A stretch of 34,326 nt of DNA from an uncultured Geobacteraceae bacterium. Its GTDB lineage: Bacteria; Desulfobacterota; Desulfuromonadia; Geobacterales; Pseudopelobacteraceae. A program made the position numbers and the translations under genes. Shown here piece by piece: positions 17,252 to 25,266 of the stretch. The notes beneath the pieces were generated by a model. That model was not told the DNA's origin. It did not search any database and saw only the letters and a program-made list of their open reading frames with translations. Position 1 is the stretch's first letter; each line of letters starts with the position of its first letter. Location of the stretch: positions 1 to 34,326 of the forward strand of contig CAIYDX010000011.1 in NCBI GenBank assembly GCA_903925005.1, written 5' to 3'.

Positions 17252-18796
17252 ATGGAAGAACGTCAAAACGATACACGCAAAATAATATCTGCTGAAAAGT
17301 ATTACATGAATCCCATCAGTTTGCTGGGTATGTTCATCTCGGCAGTTTCAGCGCTGGTGATTGTTCTGTTTATTGCTCTGCAAGAATTTATGGGGTTTGA
17401 GAACCCTTATCTGGAAATAATTACATTATTTCTTTTGCCGGCCTGTGTCATGTTTGGGGGTGTGTTGACATATTTTGGCGCCTGGCGTGTGCGCAACAAA
17501 CACCGTAAATACCCCGATGTGGACATTCCTCCGTTACCTCGCCTGGACTTGAATGATCCTAAAAAACTCCGTCTGACTATTTTCTTCGCATTGGTGACGG
17601 TGGTTTTCTTTGCGGTTATCGGTGTTACTACGATTAAAGGTTTTGAGTTTACTGAATCAACCACATTTTGCGGAGAAGTGTGCCACGTACCGATGGAACC
17701 TGAGAATACGGCGTGGCAGCAATCTCCCCATGCCAGGGTACGTTGTGTCGAGTGTCACGTCGGTTCGGGTCTTAACTACTATGTCAAAGCAAAAATTAAC
17801 GGCACCAGGCAGCTCTATTCCGTTTTGACCGGAACGTTCCCGACGCCGATACCAACTCCGGTTCATAACCTTCGTCCTGCTCGCGGTACCTGTGAACGCT
17901 GCCATTGGCCTGAAAAATTTGTCGCGGCACGCTACAAGATTTTTTCACACAATGCTCCCAACGAGGAAAATACCCGTCGTGAGACCCAGATGTTGATCAA
18001 GATCGGCGGCACGCCCGGTGCACCGAATTCTTCGGGTATTCACTGGCATATCGGTAGGGAAGTTAGTTATGTAGCCACCGATGAAAAGCGGATGGACATT
18101 CCGTATGTAGCGGTTAAAAAGGCGGATGGCACTCTGGATGAATTCGTCAGCATCGAAAAACCGGTGACAAAGGAAGAGCTGGCAAAACATGAAAAACGGG
18201 TTATGGATTGTATCGATTGCCACACCCGTCCAGCCCACTCCTTTAATCCTCCCAGTCTGGAGATGGACCACCGTTTTGTTGCCGGAAAGCTTGACCCGTC
18301 TCTGCCGTACCTGAAAAAGATCAGTGGAGAACTGTTGGAGCAGCCGTACAAAACTACGGAAGAGGCGAAAGCCGCCATCGCCAAGGGTATTCAGGATTAC
18401 TACGCCAAAAACTACCCTGCCCTGGTGACGAGCAAGGCCGCTTCAATCAAACAGGCTATAGAGCAGATTCAGCAGATATATGGCAGAAACTTCTTCCCCA
18501 AGATGAAGGTTGTCTGGAGCGCTTATCCGACACAGATCGGCCACTTTTATTTCCCCGGCTGTTTCCGTTGTCATGACGGCAAGCACAAGAATGCAGCCGG
18601 AAAAATCATCCCCAAAGACTGCAACCTCTGCCATTCCGTTGTCAGTCAGACTCAGGAAAATATCCCCAAGGGGACTCAGGTTAAAGAATTTGTGCATCCT
18701 GTTGACATTGGCAACGAAATAATGAAGACCAACTGCAGTGACTGTCACGCCCCCAGCGGTGTGGATGTAACAGCAGGCGAGCATAAGCAGCACTGA
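17252..18796 (+). CDS. imcH: ImcH-like inner-membrane NapC/NirT-type heptahaem cytochrome c
   Basis: The 514-residue protein has three membrane segments (about 21-46, 53-78, 107-130) and then a periplasmic part with seven haem c attachment sites: Cys140-Cys144-His145 (CGEVCH, an unusual CX3CH), CVECH at 165, CERCH at 214, CIDCH at 320, CFRCH at 437, CNLCH at 457 and CSDCH at 495. Length and haem count match ImcH of Geobacter, the quinol-oxidising inner-membrane cytochrome needed for respiration to high-potential extracellular acceptors. It would pass electrons from the menaquinone pool to periplasmic cytochromes. The start has GGGAGGA about 6 bases upstream. It appears monocistronic, closed by a strong terminator. 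The first haem site lies directly after the third membrane segment, as expected for NapC-type quinol dehydrogenases. Confidence 0.82.
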   Translation: MEERQNDTRKIISAEKYYMNPISLLGMFISAVSALVIVLFIALQEFMGFENPYLEIITLFLLPACVMFGGVLTYFGAWRVRNKHRKYPDVDIPPLPRLDLNDPKKLRLTIFFALVTVVFFAVIGVTTIKGFEFTESTTFCGEVCHVPMEPENTAWQQSPHARVRCVECHVGSGLNYYVKAKINGTRQLYSVLTGTFPTPIPTPVHNLRPARGTCERCHWPEKFVAARYKIFSHNAPNEENTRRETQMLIKIGGTPGAPNSSGIHWHIGREVSYVATDEKRMDIPYVAVKKADGTLDEFVSIEKPVTKEELAKHEKRVMDCIDCHTRPAHSFNPPSLEMDHRFVAGKLDPSLPYLKKISGELLEQPYKTTEEAKAAIAKGIQDYYAKNYPALVTSKAASIKQAIEQIQQIYGRNFFPKMKVVWSAYPTQIGHFYFPGCFRCHDGKHKNAAGKIIPKDCNLCHSVVSQTQENIPKGTQVKEFVHPVDIGNEIMKTNCSDCHAPSGVDVTAGEHKQH

Positions 18797-18822
18797 TCCC
18801 CTGCACGGATTATCTGCTGGAT

Positions 18823-18865
18823 AACAAAAAGGCCTTGATCAAACTGCGATCAAGGCCTTTTTGTT
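18823..18865. terminator. Bidirectional terminator between imcH and the convergent small gene
   Basis: A perfect 18-bp stem (18823-18840 with 18848-18865) with a 7-base loop, carrying five A on one side and five T on the other, serves both the imcH transcript and the convergent minus-strand transcript that ends at 18887. Confidence 0.92.
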
Positions 18866-18886
18866 CCGAAAATTATACTATAGTTG

Positions 18887-19081
18887 CTACAACTCTTCAT
18901 ATCCTCCATCATCCATGCCGACATCGTTATCGGATTCTTCTTCCGTCTCCGTTTCATCGGAGCCCGAAGCCTCTTCCTTCAGATGACGGATAAATAGATC
19001 ATTCTCGCGGATAGTGCGTTTTACATCCGCCAGAAGTTTCCCCAGCTCATCTTGATCTTTATCTTTATCGCAGACGGCCAT
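18887..19081 (-). CDS. Small acidic protein of unknown function, 64 residues
   Basis: The first two thirds (to about residue 38) look helical and charged (KLLADVKRTIRENDLFIRHLKEEA), and the tail is a run of Glu/Asp/Ser. ATG 19081 is preferred over TTG 19087, but neither has a strong ribosome-binding site. It follows trxB in the same direction after 78 bp and ends just before the shared terminator, so it may be co-transcribed with trxB. No family is recognised. Confidence 0.6.
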   Translation of the reverse strand: MAVCDKDKDQDELGKLLADVKRTIRENDLFIRHLKEEASGSDETETEEESDNDVGMDDGGYEEL

Positions 19082-19159
19082 AGTCAATGCCCCAGCCCTG
19101 ATAAACAGGATAAGTGCGTTAACGAAATTATTCTCCGCAAAAACCGCATAGAATAATTT

Positions 19160-20209
<1,050 letters not shown>

Positions 20210-20233
20210 TCAAATCACGAGGAGTATGTCCGC

Positions 20234-21439
20234 ATGCAACTTACCGACCTTATCTCTGATGCATATGATCGTCTTAAAAAGCGTGTCCGGCGCAGCGAAC
20301 TGATCTATTCTCACTATTACAGCGAACAGCTCGGGATACCATTGCATTTCAAATGCGAAAATCTGCAGAGAACCGGCTCTTTCAAGATCAGAGGCGCGCT
20401 CAACTTTATGACCTCGCAGCCGCGGGAGAAATTAAAAAACGGTGTCATAACCGCATCGGCAGGCAACCACGCCCAGGGGGTAGCCTTTTCCGCAGATCTG
20501 TTGAGTGTCTTTGCAACTGTGTATATGCCGGAAATAACCCCGCCTCAGAAAGTTCAGGCCACTCGGGATTATGGTGCCGAAGTTGTATTGACAGGTCGAA
20601 ATTTCGATGAAGCCTGCGCGGCTGCCGTAGCTGCGCAGCAGGAATGCGGCGCACTGTTCGTGCATCCATTTGACGATGATCTGGTCATGGCGGGGCAGGG
20701 AACCATCGCACTGGAGATTCTGGAAGAGCTGCCTGACCTGCGTAACATAATAATTCCGGTCGGTGGCGGCGGCCTGATTGCCGGCATGGCTGCGGCTCTA
20801 CGCGAGCGGGCGCCCAATGTCCGAATTATTGGCGTCGAATCGGTCGCCGCCCCATCAATGACAGCCTCTTTTGCGGCCGGAAAACCTGTAGAGCAGTCGG
20901 TTCACGATACTCTTGCCGACGGCATCGCCGTCAAACTGCCTGGAACACGAACGGTTCCTTTGATCTGCAATCTTGTCGATGAAATAGTACAGGTTGAAGA
21001 GGAGTCCATAGCTCTGGCGATCGTTTCATTGCTGGAGAAGACCAAGATGCTTGTTGAGGGGGCGGGAGCGGTCACTCTGGCAGCTGTCTTGAATAAGAAA
21101 ATTCAGAATCTCGAAGGCAAGACGGTCTGTCTGCTCTCAGGTGGTAATATCGATGTAAAGACCATTTCCCTGGTGGTTGAAAGAGGACTTATTGCCGGTG
21201 GCCGCTATCTCAAGCTAATCGTAGAGCTGGATGATCACCCTGGTGCGCTTGCGATCCTTGCCGAAAATATTGCCGCCACCCGTGCCAATATTTTTCATAT
21301 TACCCATGACCGCCGCTCGAAATCCTTGACTATTGGTCGGACCGATGTTTCTCTGGAACTGGAGACGCGGGGTTATGAACATATCAAGGAGATTGTCGGT
21401 TATCTGGAAGGAAGGGGCTACAGCCTGACGGTTGTATAG
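20234..21439 (+). CDS. ilvA: Threonine ammonia-lyase (threonine dehydratase) with ACT domain
   Basis: This 401-residue PLP enzyme deaminates threonine to 2-oxobutyrate, the first step of the threonine route to isoleucine. PLP-binding Lys51 is in TGSFKIRGA; the substrate loop SAGNHAQG and the PLP-phosphate loop PVGGGGLIAG are intact. A single C-terminal ACT domain (about 325-401, KLIVELDDHPGALAILAENI) suggests allosteric control by an amino acid. The roughly 400-residue single-ACT form is shared by biosynthetic and catabolic enzymes, so the symbol is chosen by likelihood. ATG 20234 has GAGGAG about 9 bases upstream; the longer frame from 20156 is not supported. It ends 11 bases before the next plus-strand gene. 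Confidence 0.92.
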   Translation: MQLTDLISDAYDRLKKRVRRSELIYSHYYSEQLGIPLHFKCENLQRTGSFKIRGALNFMTSQPREKLKNGVITASAGNHAQGVAFSADLLSVFATVYMPEITPPQKVQATRDYGAEVVLTGRNFDEACAAAVAAQQECGALFVHPFDDDLVMAGQGTIALEILEELPDLRNIIIPVGGGGLIAGMAAALRERAPNVRIIGVESVAAPSMTASFAAGKPVEQSVHDTLADGIAVKLPGTRTVPLICNLVDEIVQVEEESIALAIVSLLEKTKMLVEGAGAVTLAAVLNKKIQNLEGKTVCLLSGGNIDVKTISLVVERGLIAGGRYLKLIVELDDHPGALAILAENIAATRANIFHITHDRRSKSLTIGRTDVSLELETRGYEHIKEIVGYLEGRGYSLTVV

Positions 21440-21450
21440 CGGTGGCGTTT

Positions 21451-22830
21451 ATGGATAACCGGAGCAATCAGCTGCAGCAGCTGTTTAGGGAAGGCACTGA
21501 ATTATTGCAGGCCGGGAATGCTGCAGAGTCTCTGGTGCGTTTTCAGGCGGCACTTAATATCGATCCATCGAACGCGACTCTGCATCTCCATGCCGGCGCT
21601 GTGTTGCATGACCTGATGCGTTATGTGGAGGCCGTGGACAGTTACCGGCATACCCTCAACGTCGCTCCCGATATGGGTGAGGCCCACAATAATCTGGGCA
21701 ATTCCCTGATGGCGCTCGGCCGTTTTACCGAGGCGGTTGCCAGTTTCTCAAGAGCATCAGAGCTGCTTACATCGTCGCCTGTCCCTTTAACCGCGCGGGC
21801 TTCAGCACTGCAAGCGCTGGGGAATATTGCAGAAGCGGAAGCCGATTGCCGGAAGGCGTTGATACTCGACCCCGCTTTTGCGGCGGCACACTGGAATCTG
21901 GCTCTTAATCTGCTGCTGCAGGGTCGGTACGTTGAAGGTTGGCGGGAGTATGAATGGCGCTGGCAAAAGCCCGACTTTACTTCCCCATGCCGACATATGG
22001 ATGTCCCCCTGTGGGATGGTTCTCCGCTCAAAGGTCGCACTATTTTGCTGCACGCTGAGCAGGGCTTTGGCGATGCCATCCAGTTTGCCCGTTATGTACC
22101 GCTGGTGGTTGGCTGCCAAGGGAATGTCGTGCTGGAGTGTCACCCCCAGTTAGTACCCCTTTTTCAAGGTTTAAAAGGAGTAACGTCTGTTGTCGCTTTT
22201 GGTGAGCAACTTCCAGCGTATGATTATCAAGCCCCTCTTCTCACACTTCCCAGAATTTTGGGTACAACCTTGCAAAATATTCCAGATTGTCTCTCTCTTG
22301 AGGTTCCCGCCGAACGGTTAGCGAAATGGCAGCAGAAAACATCAGTCTATTCAGGTTCTAGAGTCGGGGTCGTATGGGCTGGCAGCAGTATTCACCGTAA
22401 TGACGGTTTCCGATCTTTGCCGCTGACGTATTTATCGTCGTTTGCCAAGTTTTCAGGCATAAATTATTTCTCTCTCCAGTTGGGGGAAGCTACGCATCAA
22501 CTCAAGCTATCTCCGCTGGCAGAAAGAATGATCGACTTGACGGACCAAATTGATGACTTCGCAGACACCGCTGCTCTGATCGAACAGCTGGATCTGGTCA
22601 TAAGTATTGATACGGCGGTTGCCCACTTGGCTGGGACACTGGGGAAACCGGTATTTATTTTGCTTCCGTTCGCTCCGGACTGGCGTTGGCTGCTTGAACG
22701 GAGTGACTCTCCCTGGTATCCGACCATGCGGATCTTTCGACAGAAACAGCCTGGGGATTGGGGTGAAGTAATGACCCGGATACATGCCGCGTTAGATGAT
22801 TTTGCAAACTACAAAAAAATAATCCTTTGA
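21451..22830 (+). CDS. TPR-glycosyltransferase, single module
   Basis: The 459-residue protein has about four to five N-terminal TPR units (to about residue 165) and a C-terminal two-lobed glycosyltransferase-like region resembling GT9/heptosyltransferases. N-lobe signature: VPLWDGSPLKGRTILLHAEQ then GFGDAIQFARY. C-lobe signature: VGVVWAGS, FSLQLGE, DFADTAALIEQLDLVISIDT, AVAHLAGTLGKPV, DWRWLLERSDSPWYPTMR. These signatures recur in every module of the 2238-residue protein at 25264-31980, so it is a one-module relative. ATG 21451 is taken; GTG 21442 in the same frame is possible. It lies 11 bp after ilvA, presumably in one transcript, though the jobs seem unrelated. The sugar donor and acceptor are unknown; flagellin is a candidate from context. 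Confidence 0.85.
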   Translation: MDNRSNQLQQLFREGTELLQAGNAAESLVRFQAALNIDPSNATLHLHAGAVLHDLMRYVEAVDSYRHTLNVAPDMGEAHNNLGNSLMALGRFTEAVASFSRASELLTSSPVPLTARASALQALGNIAEAEADCRKALILDPAFAAAHWNLALNLLLQGRYVEGWREYEWRWQKPDFTSPCRHMDVPLWDGSPLKGRTILLHAEQGFGDAIQFARYVPLVVGCQGNVVLECHPQLVPLFQGLKGVTSVVAFGEQLPAYDYQAPLLTLPRILGTTLQNIPDCLSLEVPAERLAKWQQKTSVYSGSRVGVVWAGSSIHRNDGFRSLPLTYLSSFAKFSGINYFSLQLGEATHQLKLSPLAERMIDLTDQIDDFADTAALIEQLDLVISIDTAVAHLAGTLGKPVFILLPFAPDWRWLLERSDSPWYPTMRIFRQKQPGDWGEVMTRIHAALDDFANYKKIIL

Positions 22831-22847
22831 GGCGGCCCCAAAGGATT
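22813..22847 (-). terminator. Terminator for the flaF transcript
   Basis: On the minus strand, AATCCTTTG and CAAAGGATT (22839-22847 with 22821-22829, 9-base loop) form a stem followed by a run of seven T (22813-22819). The stem overlaps the last codons of the convergent glycosyltransferase gene. Confidence 0.8.
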
Positions 22848-22877
22848 ACATTTAAAAGAGGTATGAATATATTATGC

Positions 22878-23258
22878 TTACTCTCCCGGTTTTGTTCTCA
22901 ACCCGGAGGCAATATTAAAATTGATATCGATGACAATAGCAAGCTTTTCGGGATCGGGGAAAGCCATTACCTCGAACAAACGCTTGTCGATAAAAATACT
23001 GAGGTTCAGAATATCTTCTCGAAGATTTTTTGGAAGAGGGTTTTCAGGATCGGACAGCTCTGCCTGAAAAAAACTCCAGACTTTCTGATTAAATTTTACC
23101 GCATCCTGCAGCTTCTGGTTACGATCGGGAGCATCCCAGTTGTCCTTGACACTTTTCAGCATTAGTCCGGCACGAGAAAGAACCGAAGCCTCAAGTTCTC
23201 GTCCGCTCAAAGTTTCCTTTTGAATTGCTGTATAGGCATTAACCGAGTTTTGTTGCAT
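22878..23258 (-). CDS. flaF: Flagellar biosynthesis regulator FlaF
   Basis: This 126-residue protein matches FlaF: the N-terminal MQQNSVNAYTAIQKETLSGR, ELEASVL, the central NQKVWSFFQAELSDPENPLP and the C-terminal PEKLAIVIDINFNIASGLR all follow the family pattern. In Caulobacter and relatives FlaF works with FlbT to control flagellin synthesis and secretion, broadly as a positive factor opposing FlbT. The start overlaps the last 20 bases of flbT, with AGAGGAG upstream, showing translational coupling. The order flagellin, unknown gene, flbT, flaF on one strand supports the assignment. Confidence 0.85.
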   Translation of the reverse strand: MQQNSVNAYTAIQKETLSGRELEASVLSRAGLMLKSVKDNWDAPDRNQKLQDAVKFNQKVWSFFQAELSDPENPLPKNLREDILNLSIFIDKRLFEVMAFPDPEKLAIVIDINFNIASGLRTKPGE

Positions 23259-23637
23259 GATTCATTAGCTCCTCTTCGTAGGAAATCAGTTTTTTTGCGA
23301 CTTTCAGAGCAGGGTAAAAACTGGAGTCAACAATATACGCGCTTATCTGGGAAATCAAGTCATTTGTACTTGGAGCGGCCTCAAGAACCCCGCGCACTAG
23401 ATCCCAGTATAACGGCGCGAGCTCAGATGTCAAGCCGTCACCTATATACATAAGTTGAACAACCAGATAGATTTTCTTACAAGGTGTTGTCGCTTCAGCC
23501 TCAGTCAGTATTTCCTTCTGCCTGAGAAGCGTAACCTGGTTTTCTATCTGTAGATGGGCGACTGTCGGACCATTCGTGATTACCGTACCGGCCAGTATAA
23601 CTTTTTCTCCAGGTTTCAATGTCAGTTTTAGAGACAT
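23239..23637 (-). CDS. flbT: Flagellin synthesis regulator FlbT
   Basis: The 132-residue protein fits FlbT, an mRNA-level regulator that in Caulobacter binds the flagellin 5' leader and lowers its translation or stability. Family-like features are the beta-rich start KLTLKPGEKVILAGTVITNG, then LRQKEILTEAEATTPCKKIYLVVQ, LMYIGD and the helical C-terminus. The gene starts 4 bases after the preceding stop, without a strong ribosome-binding site, so translation probably depends on coupling. Its target here would be the flagellin at 24364-25176, whose leader contains two small hairpins. Confidence 0.85.
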   Translation of the reverse strand: MSLKLTLKPGEKVILAGTVITNGPTVAHLQIENQVTLLRQKEILTEAEATTPCKKIYLVVQLMYIGDGLTSELAPLYWDLVRGVLEAAPSTNDLISQISAYIVDSSFYPALKVAKKLISYEEELMNHATKLG

Positions 23638-23641
23638 AGCC

Positions 23642-24274
23642 TTAGCTTCTCATAACCGAACTGCTCATGGTTTCCTGCACCAGGCTTATCTGACCGGAGA
23701 TTACATCAAGTTGCTTTGCTGCGGCCGAAACATGAGAGCTAGGCGCATTTTGCGGCAAGGAGGGGGTCTGGATGGAACTGCCGACTCCGCCGGTCAACCC
23801 TTCCCACAAATGTTGGACTTTCTCATAGAGAGGAGCTGGTGGCGTCGGAATCATCATGGTCTGAAGCTGTTTTCTCAGTCCCGAGTACCCCATCAACTGC
23901 TCCATCCTCCCCTTATCTTCAACAGGGTATGGTGGATAGTCCTTAATGACTTTGTCCAACGTCGCCTTCATCTTTTCCGTGACGGTGTTGGCGGCTGCAA
24001 GCCCCTCATTGGTCTGGCGAAGGTTGATTGCCAACGAATTAAGGATATCGGAAGTATTGCCGAGCCTCTTCAAAGTATCGACCGTGTTTTGCGGCAACTC
24101 CACCTTAATTGATATCGTGTCCCCCGCTGCCGGCTGAACAAAATCACTTTTATTTCTGTTCAGCGGGTCCTGTTGCTGTGACGGTTTCGGTGCTATAATC
24201 TGATACCTTCCGGTTTGCTGTATCTGAGTAGCTGTTGCGGCGGCCAGCCGCTGATCATTGCTATCTATTATCAT
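23642..24274 (-). CDS. Unknown protein in the flagellin operon
   Basis: About 210 residues, not recognised. It has a polar Gln/Thr-rich N-terminus, a short beta-like patch (TISIKVELPQ, about 54-63), a long helical middle (about 65-140) and a Pro/Ser-rich C-terminal part ending in a helix. No signal peptide or membrane segment is seen. It lies between flagellin and flbT in the same direction, 4 bases before flbT, so a flagellar role (for example a flagellin or filament accessory factor) is likely by position only. ATG 24274 is preferred, since the GGGGG site is 9 bases upstream of it but only 3 from ATG 24280. Confidence 0.75.
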   Translation of the reverse strand: MIIDSNDQRLAAATATQIQQTGRYQIIAPKPSQQQDPLNRNKSDFVQPAAGDTISIKVELPQNTVDTLKRLGNTSDILNSLAINLRQTNEGLAAANTVTEKMKATLDKVIKDYPPYPVEDKGRMEQLMGYSGLRKQLQTMMIPTPPAPLYEKVQHLWEGLTGGVGSSIQTPSLPQNAPSSHVSAAAKQLDVISGQISLVQETMSSSVMRS

Positions 24275-24306
24275 AATCATTAACCCCCGAAGCTGAAATA
24301 CGCAAA

Positions 24307-24330
24307 CGGGGAGAGGTTGCCCTCTCCCCG
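24307..24330 (-). terminator. Hairpin after the flagellin gene
   Basis: A perfect 10-bp stem (24307-24316 with 24321-24330, 4-base loop) lies 33 bp after the flagellin stop. Only three T follow on the minus strand, so it may be a weak terminator or a transcript-stabilising hairpin that lets flagellin exceed the downstream genes in expression. Confidence 0.6.
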
Positions 24331-24363
24331 CTCAGGTTTATAACCCATCGCCTTCCGTTACGA

Positions 24364-25176
24364 CTAGAAGAGTTTGAGTACCGACTGCGCTGCCTGCGAC
24401 GAGAGGCTGAGAGCTGTTGTGCCCAAAGACTGACGGGTCTGCAGAGCCAGCATGTTCGCGCCTTCCTGGTTCATATCGGCCAGGGTCAGGTTGTCCGCAC
24501 CGGTCTGGAGCGTGTTGATCATGCTGGTGGTGAAGTCCTGGCGAGTGGTGATAATTGACAGGTTACTTGCCAGGGCTGAAGACTGGTTACGCAAAGTTAC
24601 GAGAGCATTCTCCATATTTGCCATGGCCTGAGTGGCATTTCCGGCAGTATCCCAGCCAACGGCAGAAGTTACGCCAAGAGTACCGGAATCAGTTGCAGTG
24701 CCGATAACCTGGAGGTTTGTACCGATTGTTGGAGCAAATTCAATAGTCAGTGTAGCAGAGGTCAGCAGGTTCGTGCCACGGTAACCTGAGTCACTGGCAA
24801 GAGTTGTGATCTGACTGGTGATTTGCAGGAACTGGCTTTCGTAAGCCAATGATGAAGATTTGTCCGTAGTAGAAGCAGCTGCGCTGGCAAGACCTTTGGC
24901 CGACTGGATCAGAGCCGTAATTGCAGAAATACCGTTGTCGGCAGCCTTGATGGTCTGAACAGCTTCGGACATGCCGTCTTTCCTGTCGTTAAGGTCGCTG
25001 GCACGGTCGTTTGCATTTTGGGCTGCAAAGAAGTTGGTCGGGTTGTCAAGTGCCGAATTTACCTTTTTGCCGCTGCTCAAGCGGTTCTGGGTTGTGGTAA
25101 CTTGTGATGCTGTTTGCTGGAGGGCAAGAAGGTTGTTTCTCATGCCTGCGGTAAGGGAGATGTCTGAGATTGCCAT
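24364..25176 (-). CDS. fliC: Flagellin, short form
   Basis: At 270 residues this is a compact flagellin with conserved terminal D0/D1 regions and almost no variable centre. The N-terminus has the typical NNLLALQQTASQVTTTQNRLSSGKKVNSALDNP pattern (split: LLALQQTASQV, then RLSSGKKVNSALDNP), and the C-terminus has the helical ANMLALQTRQSLGTTALSLS, QAAQSVLKLF. The middle (about 135-195) is Ser/Thr-rich and would supply O-glycosylation sites. ATG 25176 has AAGGAG upstream. It lies behind a sigma-28 promoter and is followed by the unknown gene, flbT and flaF. Only one flagellin is present in the window. Confidence 0.95.
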   Translation of the reverse strand: MAISDISLTAGMRNNLLALQQTASQVTTTQNRLSSGKKVNSALDNPTNFFAAQNANDRASDLNDRKDGMSEAVQTIKAADNGISAITALIQSAKGLASAAASTTDKSSSLAYESQFLQITSQITTLASDSGYRGTNLLTSATLTIEFAPTIGTNLQVIGTATDSGTLGVTSAVGWDTAGNATQAMANMENALVTLRNQSSALASNLSIITTRQDFTTSMINTLQTGADNLTLADMNQEGANMLALQTRQSLGTTALSLSSQAAQSVLKLF

Positions 25177-25201
25177 GGTAGTGCTCCTTTTCTGGGATCT
25201 G

Positions 25202-25229
25202 CCGGAAAAACCGGTTGCGCTTTCTGCGC
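25202..25229 (-). promoter_or_regulatory. Two small hairpins in the flagellin 5' leader
   Basis: In the approximately 57-base leader predicted from the sigma-28 promoter there are two adjacent hairpins: GCGC/GCGC with a 5-base loop (25217-25229) and CCGG/CCGG with a T-rich loop (25202-25214). They lie before the ribosome-binding site, where FlbT or another mRNA-binding regulator could act. The stems are only 4 bp each. Confidence 0.35.
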
Positions 25230-25239
25230 TTACCTAAAC

Positions 25240-25266
25240 ATATCGACCGATGTTGAAAACACTTTA
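25240..25266 (-). promoter_or_regulatory. Sigma-28 (FliA) promoter of the flagellin gene
   Basis: On the minus strand TAAAGTGT (25266-25259) and GTCGATAT (25247-25240) are separated by exactly 11 bases. The sigma-28 consensus is TAAAGTTT-N11-GCCGATAA, so the match is 7 of 8 and 6 of 8. The upstream element overlaps the stop codon of the giant glycosyltransferase gene. Confidence 0.82.

Noticed and set aside
22827..23165. 112-codon plus-strand frame after the glycosyltransferase gene
   Set aside because: It lies opposite flaF, which has clear family similarity and a good ribosome-binding site.
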